Below, piece after piece: positions 16,606 to 24,434 of a stretch of 52,662 nt of DNA. Origin of the DNA: Clostridia bacterium (GTDB lineage: Bacteria; Bacillota; Clostridia; Oscillospirales; Acutalibacteraceae); contig JAKSQP010000017.1 of the NCBI GenBank assembly GCA_024404025.1, positions 1 to 52,662 of the forward strand, given 5' to 3'. The notes under the pieces were generated by a model. That model was not told the origin of the DNA and did no database searches. It worked only from the letters and a program-made list of their open reading frames with translations. How positions within the stretch are numbered: the stretch's first letter is position 1; each line of letters starts with the position of its first letter. Both the position numbers and the translations under genes were made by a program.

Positions 16606-18030
16606 GTGAAAACAACTGAACGGAAAAAAACAAATCATCTCGATTTTCTGCTGATTGATTTTATTTCGGGAATAATCGCTTTTGCCGTTTCTTACATAAT
16701 CAAATTCGGCGATTTCGGTTTCATCCGTGACGAAAGGTGGACGGCGCTCTTATTCATCGTTTGCCTGCTGAATATTGCGATTTGTTTTTTCTCGAATACC
16801 TACGGCGGCATTCTGAAAAGACCGTATTACGAAGAAATAATCAGGTCTGCGCTGCTCACATTTTATAATCTGATTGCCGCTTCGGTCATTTTCTATGTGT
16901 TCAAAATCGGCTTCATCTTTTCAAGGCAGATGATTCTGACAATGTACGGGATATATTTTCTGCTTTCGCTGATTCTGAAAAGTGCATGGAAAAAGCTGAT
17001 AGTTTCGGGAAAAATCAGAATATATAACGCCAAGAAAACGAAGGCTCTTATTGTTGCGGAAAGCGAAGAATTTGAAACGGCAGTTCATAATGCGCTTGCA
17101 GGCGACTTTGAAGAATATGAATTCTGCGCCGCATTTTTAATCGACGGAGCGAAGAAAAAATATAACGGAATCGAAGTGATCGGTTCCGCAGACAAGATTG
17201 TTGAATTCTGCGCTGCAAACGGGATCGAAGAGGTCCTTGTAACGGCTGCGCCGCAGACCGTTCCGAATGAAATTTATCAAAAGCTTATCAAAAACGGAAC
17301 GGGCGTTCACATGAGCATTGAATCCGTAATGGGATTCTCAACCGAAGATTATGATATTGACAGGGTCGGCGTTTACAGCACTTTGAGTGTCGGCAAATAT
17401 TCGTTTTCGTTCGGGCAATCCGCATATCTCGGATTCAAAAGATTTTTTGATGTCACAGCCGGAATTCTCGGCTTGATCATACTTGCTCCGGTTTCGCTGA
17501 TAATAAAGGCGGCGTATCTTCTTTCAGGAGACAAAGCAAAAATAATTTACAGCCAGTCCAGAATCGGCAAAAACGGAAAGAAAATCAGAATTTTCAAATT
17601 CAGAACTATGGTTCCGGATGCCGATGAAGCCCTCAAAGAGCTTTTGAAGGATGAAAAAATCAGAGCCGAATGGGAAGAAAATCAGAAGCTTTCCGATGAC
17701 CCGAGAATAACGAAAATCGGCAGATTTCTGCGCAGAACTTCGCTCGATGAATTGCCGCAGCTTATCAATGTTATGAAAGGCGAAATGTCGCTCGTCGGCC
17801 CGAGACCGCTTGTTGAGGGCGAGCTTGAGGCTCACGGCGGAATGAAGCTTTATCAGAAAGTCAAGCCCGGCATAACCGGCTGGTGGGGCTGCAACGGCAG
17901 GTCGAATATTGACTACCGTGAACGCCTTGAGCTTGAATATTATTATGTTAAAAATTTTTCGGTTTATCTCGATATTCTCTGCATATTGAGAACAATAGTT
18001 TCCGTTCTCAAAAGAGACGGTGCAGAATAA
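16606..18030 (+). CDS. Polyprenyl glycosylphosphotransferase (exopolysaccharide/pilin glycan initiating enzyme)
   Basis: The protein (475 aa from GTG at 16606) has four N-terminal membrane helices, a CoA-binding-like middle domain (KALIVAESEEFE...NGIEVIGSADKIVEF), then a fifth helix and the bacterial sugar transferase domain. The latter shows IYSQSRIGKNGK, KFRTM, DDPRITKIGRFLRRTSLDEL, PQLINVMKGEMSLVGPRPL and KPGITGWW. It should transfer a sugar-1-phosphate onto undecaprenyl phosphate at the cytoplasmic membrane face. GGGGGTGA lies about 9 bases before the GTG; an ATG at 16588 is the alternative start. It sits between a YfhO-like protein and an O-antigen-ligase-like protein. Confidence 0.92.
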   Translation: MKTTERKKTNHLDFLLIDFISGIIAFAVSYIIKFGDFGFIRDERWTALLFIVCLLNIAICFFSNTYGGILKRPYYEEIIRSALLTFYNLIAASVIFYVFKIGFIFSRQMILTMYGIYFLLSLILKSAWKKLIVSGKIRIYNAKKTKALIVAESEEFETAVHNALAGDFEEYEFCAAFLIDGAKKKYNGIEVIGSADKIVEFCAANGIEEVLVTAAPQTVPNEIYQKLIKNGTGVHMSIESVMGFSTEDYDIDRVGVYSTLSVGKYSFSFGQSAYLGFKRFFDVTAGILGLIILAPVSLIIKAAYLLSGDKAKIIYSQSRIGKNGKKIRIFKFRTMVPDADEALKELLKDEKIRAEWEENQKLSDDPRITKIGRFLRRTSLDELPQLINVMKGEMSLVGPRPLVEGELEAHGGMKLYQKVKPGITGWWGCNGRSNIDYRERLELEYYYVKNFSVYLDILCILRTIVSVLKRDGAE

Positions 18031-18047
18031 AAAGGCAGGTTAAAACA

Positions 18048-19499
18048 ATGAACAAATTGAAATCACTTACGGAAAACAGATATACGCTCAATGATATTTT
18101 TACAAAAAATTATCAGATATGGGCGGTTGTTCCGCTGATTATTTATCTTCTTGCTCCGGTAGTACATATGATTGTTTATGCGGTGTTGTATAAAGAAGAA
18201 TTTGAAAATGATGAAATTATTCATTTTATTGCAACCGCAGAAAAACCAGGAGATTACTATACACCGATAGTTCAATTCGCTTTTGTGCTTGGCGTTTTAT
18301 TTGCGCTTGTTGCTTTTACAGCATTCATTTCTGCCAAAAAGGAGAATAACTTTAAAAGATTTCCTGATAATATTCCGATTCTCTTTTTTGCGGGCTTCCT
18401 TGCCCTTATCGTTGTTTCAACCATCGCAAACAAAACCGAATCAAACTATATCTGGGGCTTCACGGTCAGGGCTGAGGGCGTAACCTCGTTTTTCTGTTAT
18501 TACCTCGTTTATTTCCTCTGCGGAACATTCATTGATAAAGAAAAATATAAGTATTTCCTTATGTATTTCTTCCTGCTTACGGGAGTTGTAATAGGTGTCC
18601 TTACGATAATAAACGAATATTTTACCAACATTAATATCATCGAAAACGAATTTGTCTGCGGAATTTTCTACCATCCGAATTTCTACGCATACTATCTTTC
18701 GATTTCGATAATGCTTGCTTCAACCCTTGCGATTCTTGACAAATCAAAGGCAAGAAGAATATTGAGCTTTTTCATTTTTGCTTTTGATACATTTATTCTT
18801 GCAATCAACGACAGCCTCGGCGGCTTCCTTGCCTGCATAGTTGCTTTTCTGTTTGTGATTTTCTTTGTTACTCTTAAAAACAAAAAATTCTGCTTCCCTG
18901 CGCTCGGAATGTTTGCCGTTTTCCTCGTAATAATTTTCGTAACGGGTCTTTTCACTCCGTCATATTTCAGCGAGCTTATCGGCCTCGGAAAAGATGTTGA
19001 AAAGATTGTAACAGACTCCGAAAATGCAGGAGATGCCGGCACGGCAAGATGGACTCTCTGGACCCATACCGCTCAATACATCAAGGAAAAGCCCTGGATC
19101 GGATGGGGCTTTGAAGGAACGGCGGAACGCCTCGGCACGGAAACCCACGCAGATAAGGCTCATAACGAATATCTTGAAAATATGGCATATTTCGGCATCC
19201 CGGCAGGAATCATTTATGTTGCGGGTCTGATGTCGGTTTATATCAAAGCAATCAAAAGAAGGAAGTATGTTGACAATGCAACAATATGCTGCCTTGCGGG
19301 TGCTCTCGGATATATAGGCTCTGCTTTTGTCGGAAATTCCTTTATTTTTATGGCTCCGTTTTGCTTTATTTTCCTCGGACTTGCAAACAGCTCTCTCGAA
19401 AAGCTTCAACCCGTTGAAGCTCCGGCAGAGGATTTGCCCGATGATATAACGCCGGAAAAATCGGATGCAGAAGAAGCGTTCGAAAATGATGCCGAATAA
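18048..19499 (+). CDS. O-antigen ligase / polymerase-like membrane protein (Wzy_C family)
   Basis: The 483-aa protein has about 11 membrane helices and a large extracytoplasmic loop. Visible motifs are GFTVRAEG, YHPNFYAYYLS, GTARWTLWTHTAQYIKEKPW, IGWGFEG and HADKAHNEYLENMAYFGIPA (His near residue 375). The last is the H-N-x-x-L motif of Wzy_C proteins, which includes O-antigen ligases, polymerases and the PglL/PilO oligosaccharyltransferases that glycosylate pilins. It starts 17 bp after the glycosylphosphotransferase, so the pair is one unit. Placement within the pilus cluster suggests transfer of glycan to pilin, but ligation to another acceptor is possible. The C-terminal tail is acidic. 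Confidence 0.85.
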   Translation: MNKLKSLTENRYTLNDIFTKNYQIWAVVPLIIYLLAPVVHMIVYAVLYKEEFENDEIIHFIATAEKPGDYYTPIVQFAFVLGVLFALVAFTAFISAKKENNFKRFPDNIPILFFAGFLALIVVSTIANKTESNYIWGFTVRAEGVTSFFCYYLVYFLCGTFIDKEKYKYFLMYFFLLTGVVIGVLTIINEYFTNINIIENEFVCGIFYHPNFYAYYLSISIMLASTLAILDKSKARRILSFFIFAFDTFILAINDSLGGFLACIVAFLFVIFFVTLKNKKFCFPALGMFAVFLVIIFVTGLFTPSYFSELIGLGKDVEKIVTDSENAGDAGTARWTLWTHTAQYIKEKPWIGWGFEGTAERLGTETHADKAHNEYLENMAYFGIPAGIIYVAGLMSVYIKAIKRRKYVDNATICCLAGALGYIGSAFVGNSFIFMAPFCFIFLGLANSSLEKLQPVEAPAEDLPDDITPEKSDAEEAFENDAE

Positions 19500-19504
19500 A
19501 ATTC

Positions 19505-19533
19505 TTGACCGAAAATAATTTTGGTGATAAGAT
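19505..19533 (+). promoter_or_regulatory. Possible promoter of pilD
   Basis: TTGACC (19505-19510) and TAAGAT (19528-19533), with a 17-bp spacer, lie in the 76-bp gap before pilD. Confidence 0.45.
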
Positions 19534-19575
19534 AATATTTATAAAAAGTCTGATTTTATACGGAGGTGGCAGATC

Positions 19576-20382
19576 GTGTTCGAAATGTTTGAACTGCTGA
19601 TGGAAGAATATCCGGTTGCTGTTTATGTTTTCACATTCCTTTTCGGCCTTTGCGTCGGCAGCTTTCTCAACGTATGCATTTATCGGATCCCGGAAAACCA
19701 GTCAATTGTTGTTGTGCCGTCGCATTGCATGACCTGCAACAAAAAACTCCATTGGTATGAGCTGATTCCGCTTTTCAGCTGGCTTTTCCTGCGTGGAAAA
19801 TGCCTTGGCTGCAAGTCGAAAATTTCGGCTCAATATCCGCTGATCGAATCCGCAAACGCAGTCCTTTGGCTTATAGTTTTATGGGCAAAGGGCTTCAGCC
19901 CCGATATGTTCCTTTATGATGCCCTCGTTTCGGCGCTCCTTGTTATTGCAATTATTGACTACCGCACCAAAGAGATTCCAAACGGTATTGTTGCATTTTG
20001 CTTTGCAATTTCCGTTCTCCATGCGGTTGTTGATTCCTTTGCATATTCGGACACATGGCTTGATCATATTCTCGGCGGCGTTGTTCTCGGCTTGATTTTC
20101 TTCCTCGTTCTCTTTATTTCGGAGGGAAGAGCGCTCGGCGGCGGCGATGTTAAGCTTATGTTTGCCGTCGGTTTTTTCCTTGGTCTGAAATGCGGAGTGC
20201 TTTCGATTTTTATTGCCTGCCTGCTCGGAAGCGTTATTCATATCGCACTTATGAAGATAAAACATCTCGGCAGAGAGCTTGCCTTCGGGCCTTATCTTGC
20301 CGCAGGTTATGCGATTTCTGCGCTTTGGGGTCAGCAGATCCTGAACTGGTATTTTGAAAAATTTATCTCGATTTCATTCTGA
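19576..20382 (+). CDS. pilD: Prepilin peptidase/N-methyltransferase PilD
   Basis: The 268-aa protein has about seven membrane helices. It carries the four-cysteine motif (CMTC near residue 51, CLGC near residue 76) of the dual-function methyltransferase class. The two catalytic aspartates are visible: IIDYRTKEIPNG (Asp near 128) and GGGDVKLMFAVG (Asp near 191). It cleaves the KG/F site of all pilins in this locus and methylates the new N-terminus. The GTG at 19576 is the start because GGAGG lies 9 bases before it; the ATG at 19585 is too far away. Confidence 0.96.
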   Translation: MFEMFELLMEEYPVAVYVFTFLFGLCVGSFLNVCIYRIPENQSIVVVPSHCMTCNKKLHWYELIPLFSWLFLRGKCLGCKSKISAQYPLIESANAVLWLIVLWAKGFSPDMFLYDALVSALLVIAIIDYRTKEIPNGIVAFCFAISVLHAVVDSFAYSDTWLDHILGGVVLGLIFFLVLFISEGRALGGGDVKLMFAVGFFLGLKCGVLSIFIACLLGSVIHIALMKIKHLGRELAFGPYLAAGYAISALWGQQILNWYFEKFISISF

Positions 20383-20501
20383 TATTCGGCAAAAAACGGC
20401 AAAATTTCTTTGAATTTTACTTTTGAAAAATAAACAAAAATCCGAATTGTTATCTGAAAATATACTGATTTAAAATTCTGAAAAAGAAAAATAATTTGCA
20501 T

Positions 20502-20539
20502 AAACGGAGCTGTTTTGATTAAAAACGGCTCCGTTTTTT
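20502..20539 (+). terminator. Terminator between pilD and pilMN
   Basis: AAACGGAGC-GTTTT pairs with AAAAC-GCTCCGTTT around a GATTA loop and is followed by TTTTTTC. Confidence 0.85.
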
Positions 20540-20667
20540 CTTATAATAAGTTTTCCGTTTAAGAGGAAAAATTAACAGAATTTGGCAGAATTTTTTGCGA
20601 ATTGTCAGAACGGTATTGTGGAAATGTAAATTTTTTGTTAATAATATTTCTTTTTTAGTAAACAGTA

Positions 20668-20696
20668 TTGATTTTTTAAAATAAGATATATATAGT
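20668..20696 (+). promoter_or_regulatory. Promoter of the pilMN-pilO-minor pilin operon
   Basis: TTGATT (20668-20673) and TATAGT (20691-20696) are separated by 17 bp. No other strong promoter is seen before the long operon running to 35565, although the 26.7-kb gap was not excluded. Confidence 0.65.
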
Positions 20697-20786
20697 GTTA
20701 TCAGGATCATTTAAAAGGGCAGTGCGCCCGTCCGCAAAATTTTATGTTGAGCATTGTCAAAATTCTTCAGATAAAGGATGATTTTT

Positions 20787-22379
20787 ATGGCCACAAAAGT
20801 AGTCAGCATTGAAGCCGGAAAGAGAATATGCAAAATCTGCGTTACCGAGAAAAAGGGCAAATCCTATGCGGTCACAGACAGCTTTATTTTTTCAACGCCT
20901 GACGGAACCGTTATTGACGGCGCAATTATGGATCCGATCGTTCTCGGCGAAAAGGTCAAGGTAGAGTTGAGAAACAGAGGCATCGCCGCAACAAACTGCG
21001 TTTTCTCGGTCAACTCATCAAAGGTTGCAAGCCGTGATGTTGATCTTCCCGTTGCAAAAGACGATCAGATAAAAAGCGTTGTAGCAACAAATGCCGGCGA
21101 ATATTTCCCGGTTGATATTTCAAAGTATGCGGTTTCCCACAGCGTTATCAGCAGAACGAAAACAGATTCCCATGTTCTCGTTGTTGCGGTTCCGCAGCTC
21201 GTTGTTGAAGGCTACACAAACCTTGCAGAAGTCACGGGCCTTGTTTGCGAATCAATTGATTTCTCGGTCAATTCGCAGTATCAGGTTCTCAAAGGCGTGC
21301 CCGGAGAAGATGTTACGATGTATGTTAATATCGACCCGGATTCAACCATGGTAACATTTATCGGCGGCGGAGAGCTTCTTCTTCAGCGTTCGATAATGAC
21401 CGGCGGCGATGAAATGATCTGCTCCTATATGGCGGCAAAGGGCATGGAAAACGAAGAATACGTAAATGCTCTTGAAACTCTCAGCACGGATGAGCTTCCC
21501 GACAATTCGAGAAATTATGATGATTCGCTCGGCAGAGTTGCCGGAGTTATCACAAGAGCGCTTGACTTCTTCCACACAAGCAAGCACGCAGACAAAGAGA
21601 TCGGCAAGGTCGTTCTTATGGGCAGCTGCTGCCACCTTAACGGACTTAAGAACAAGGTTGCGGAAACTCTCGGCAAAGAAGTTCTTTATCTTGAAGAGGT
21701 TCCCGAGCTTGCGGGCCTCGCAAACTCAACAAACGGAATTTCGGTTTACATAAACTGCCTCGGCGCAAGACTTGCTCCTCTTTCATTCCTTCCCAAGGAT
21801 TATCTTGACAGAACAGGTCAGGGCAAAAAGAAGGGCGGAATCACGGAGATTTACGGATTCGTCGTTCTCGGCGCAGCGCTTCTGATCGCAATCGTTCTCT
21901 GCGCAACCCAGCTCATTCCTTATCTCTCAAATAAGAAAGAGCTTAAAAGTGTTGAAGCGGGAATAGTTGAATATCAGCACGCCGAAGATGAATACAAGGC
22001 CTATGTAACATACACAAAGGGCGATGAAGCTCTTCAGGGATTTGTTGACAAGTCGGTCAATTATAATGCGGAGCTTCTCGATTTCCTTCTTGAGCTTGAA
22101 GCAAAGATGCCGTCATCAATAGTTTTCCTTTCTGCAAACTGCGATGCCGAAGGAGTTAACCTTAATGTTACGGTCCCCGATTTTGCTGAAGCGGCAGTTA
22201 CTCTCCGCCAGCTCAGATCGTTTGATTCAATTGATGTTCTTTCGGTAAGCCCGATGACAAAGTCGGGAGATTCAGGCGCAACGCTTGTCAGCTTTACTCT
22301 TTCGTGCAGATATCCCAAGCCCGTAGAGGAAACAACGGCAGCTCCCGAAGAAACAACAGCAGCAACCGAAGAGGTATAA
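20787..22379 (+). CDS. Fused PilM-PilN pilus alignment protein
   Basis: The 530-aa protein begins MATKVVSIEAGKRICKICVT, the start of the actin-like ATPase fold of PilM, which continues to about residue 325. PilM features include VFSVNSSKV, VNIDPDSTMVTFIGGGELL and VLMGSCCHLNGL. At about residue 330 it reads LSFLPKDY, resembling the PilN N-terminal INLLP-type motif that docks into PilM. A membrane helix follows (about 357-380), then a coiled-coil and ferredoxin-like extracytoplasmic domain typical of PilN. The C-terminus is rich in Thr and Glu. ATG 20787 is chosen because AAAGGAT lies about 7 bases before it; an ATG at 20778 is the alternative. It should form the alignment complex with the next gene. 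Confidence 0.85.
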   Translation: MATKVVSIEAGKRICKICVTEKKGKSYAVTDSFIFSTPDGTVIDGAIMDPIVLGEKVKVELRNRGIAATNCVFSVNSSKVASRDVDLPVAKDDQIKSVVATNAGEYFPVDISKYAVSHSVISRTKTDSHVLVVAVPQLVVEGYTNLAEVTGLVCESIDFSVNSQYQVLKGVPGEDVTMYVNIDPDSTMVTFIGGGELLLQRSIMTGGDEMICSYMAAKGMENEEYVNALETLSTDELPDNSRNYDDSLGRVAGVITRALDFFHTSKHADKEIGKVVLMGSCCHLNGLKNKVAETLGKEVLYLEEVPELAGLANSTNGISVYINCLGARLAPLSFLPKDYLDRTGQGKKKGGITEIYGFVVLGAALLIAIVLCATQLIPYLSNKKELKSVEAGIVEYQHAEDEYKAYVTYTKGDEALQGFVDKSVNYNAELLDFLLELEAKMPSSIVFLSANCDAEGVNLNVTVPDFAEAAVTLRQLRSFDSIDVLSVSPMTKSGDSGATLVSFTLSCRYPKPVEETTAAPEETTAATEEV

Positions 22380-22392
22380 GGAGGACTGAACA

Positions 22393-23052
22393 ATGGATAA
22401 AGTAAAAAAGCTTTTTTTGGGAAATCTTAATCTTGTGCTTGCGATAGTAGGCGTTTTTGTCCTTCTTATTTCGTATCTTGTCGGATATCAGAATCTTTCA
22501 ACCCTCAATACCGAAATGAATTCAAAACTTTCGGAAAGAAGCAGTTATCTGACTCAGCTTAAAGAATATTACGGAAACATTGCGAAATATAAAGCAAGCG
22601 TTACAACGGCAAAGGGAAATATCGCAAAGAATCTTTCCCGCCTCTCGAACGGAATAAAAGAAGAAGATTTTCTTCTTTACCTTATGGACGCCAATAAAGA
22701 AATCGGCGGAAATCTTTCAAGCGTTTCATTTACAGATCCCGAAAAGATTCTTGATTTTGAAACCATGATCAATGATAAATCAACAGCTGTTTCGGGATTC
22801 CGCACATCAACAACATCAACATCAACCATGACATACGACCAGCTTAAGAGATTTCTTGCGTATGTTTATGACGGAAGCAAGGCTATCACGTATGTTGACA
22901 GCGTTTCAATAACATATAACGGCGAAAGCGCAACGCTCAATACGGTATGGAATCTTTCCAAGTTCTTTATCACCTATGAAAACAGCGAATATAAGCCCGT
23001 TCCCGCTCCCGAGGTTGCGCTCGGCAAGAAAAATCTCTTCGGCACAAAATAA
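22393..23052 (+). CDS. PilO-like alignment subunit
   Basis: The 219-aa protein has one N-terminal membrane helix (residues about 12-32: LVLAIVGVFVLLISYLVGY), then a coiled-coil segment (LSTLNTEMNSKLSERSSYL) and a small alpha/beta domain. This is the architecture of PilO, the partner of PilN. It starts 13 bp after the PilM-PilN fusion behind AAGGAGG. Sequence similarity to PilO is weak, so the call rests on size, topology and position. Confidence 0.7.
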   Translation: MDKVKKLFLGNLNLVLAIVGVFVLLISYLVGYQNLSTLNTEMNSKLSERSSYLTQLKEYYGNIAKYKASVTTAKGNIAKNLSRLSNGIKEEDFLLYLMDANKEIGGNLSSVSFTDPEKILDFETMINDKSTAVSGFRTSTTSTSTMTYDQLKRFLAYVYDGSKAITYVDSVSITYNGESATLNTVWNLSKFFITYENSEYKPVPAPEVALGKKNLFGTK

Positions 23053-23081
23053 ATTCTCAGTCAGACGGAGGCTGAACTTTT

Positions 23082-24389
23082 ATGCAAATTAAATTAAAAA
23101 GAAAAGCAAAAGCCTCCGGAGGGCTTTTGAAAGAAAACAAAGGTCTCACTCTTGTTGAACTTGTTATTGCGGTTGCGATTCTCGGAATCATGGTTTCTCC
23201 CGTGCTCCACGCTTTCACAACATCGCAGACCATTGATAATAAAGCAAGAAAGATGAGCGAAGCGACCGATGCCGCCCACAACATAATGGAAGTTATTGAT
23301 TCCGTTTCTGTTGCGAATTTTCTTGAAACCAATGATTCGCAGGCGCTGATCGGATATGATTCTCTTACCAAAGGCGTTGAAGAGATAGACGAGAACAAAA
23401 AATTTGATTGCGCAATAATCAAAGGCATCGAATCCGGCAAATCGACATTTGATGCAAAGGTTATTTTCGGCTCAAAATCAATTGATGATGTTGCTGAAGA
23501 AAACGATATTTTCAACACGATCAACCAGATGAAAATAGTTGATTACGGCGACCCGGAAGGAACATTTGCCCAGCCGTATATTTCTTCCGCCAACCCCGAT
23601 GATATTGCGGAAACATATTTTAAAACGCAGACCAACAATAAAACATACACTCAAAAAACAAGAACTATTGTCATTGATGTTACAACCGAAGGAAGCGAAG
23701 AGGATGACACGCTGAAGATCTTCATCAATGTAAAATATCAATATGAGTTCATTTACCTTGTTCAGGAAACCGATGAATTCGGAGTGGGAACAGGAACATA
23801 CAAGCCGGCAACATTCAGCAAAGAAATAGTTTATTCAGCCATCCCCGCAGGAACTCCCCCTCGCAAAGACGGCTCCCCGATATGCTGCTATGTTATGTAT
23901 TATCCCGAATACGGAACGGCAAGCAGACCTGCAAGAGATATTATAACGATCAATAACCTTGAGGATGTTCCTGTCAGACTTCTTGTTGTTAAGCAGTGGC
24001 CGATGGTTTATGATCCCGAAACGGATCAATATTCGGAAATGGACAGCATAACACTTGATGCAAACGAAAAAAATTACAGGTGCGAAATCACGGAAAATCA
24101 TTCTTCATCGTTTGATCTTGAAGAAGACGGCGAAAAACTTGTTTATACCAATGCGAGAACAAATCTTTCCACTTACGGAACATCAAACGAAGAAATTTCT
24201 CAGGTAACATATAAAGTGATTTCCGGAATAAAAGCACGATACAGAACAGACTTGATCAAAGACGGCGGAATTATCACAACCACAAAGAAAAACAGATTCT
24301 ATGATGTTGCAATCTATCTTTATGAAGAAGGGCAGATTGATGACGAAGGCGAACCATTTGCAAAATTCAGAGCAACAAAGGCAGAATAA
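23082..24389 (+). CDS. Minor pilin, PilV-like
   Basis: The 435-aa prepilin has the cleavage site NKG/LTLVELVIAVAI with Glu at +5 and a hydrophobic helix to about residue 50, followed by TTSQTIDNKARKMSEATDAA. It is large for a minor pilin, with a mostly beta-rich head of about 380 residues and three cysteines at most. It is co-transcribed with PilM-PilN and PilO. It should be one of the priming/tip pilins; which one cannot be settled by sequence alone. An in-frame region near 260-290 (PRKDGSPICCYVMYYPEYG) is Cys-containing. Confidence 0.82.
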   Translation: MQIKLKRKAKASGGLLKENKGLTLVELVIAVAILGIMVSPVLHAFTTSQTIDNKARKMSEATDAAHNIMEVIDSVSVANFLETNDSQALIGYDSLTKGVEEIDENKKFDCAIIKGIESGKSTFDAKVIFGSKSIDDVAEENDIFNTINQMKIVDYGDPEGTFAQPYISSANPDDIAETYFKTQTNNKTYTQKTRTIVIDVTTEGSEEDDTLKIFINVKYQYEFIYLVQETDEFGVGTGTYKPATFSKEIVYSAIPAGTPPRKDGSPICCYVMYYPEYGTASRPARDIITINNLEDVPVRLLVVKQWPMVYDPETDQYSEMDSITLDANEKNYRCEITENHSSSFDLEEDGEKLVYTNARTNLSTYGTSNEEISQVTYKVISGIKARYRTDLIKDGGIITTTKKNRFYDVAIYLYEEGQIDDEGEPFAKFRATKAE

Positions 24390-24434
24390 GTCAGCCGGCA
24401 GATTGCCGGGATGACGGTTTATCCGGAGGCAATA

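Larger units (their letters stand above)
20383..20786. other. Intergenic region between pilD and pilMN
   Basis: The 404 bases hold a terminator (20502-20539), AT-rich sequence, a promoter (20668-20696) and a roughly 90-base leader with a short GGGC/GCCC hairpin near 20718-20730. No gene is seen. Confidence 0.7.
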
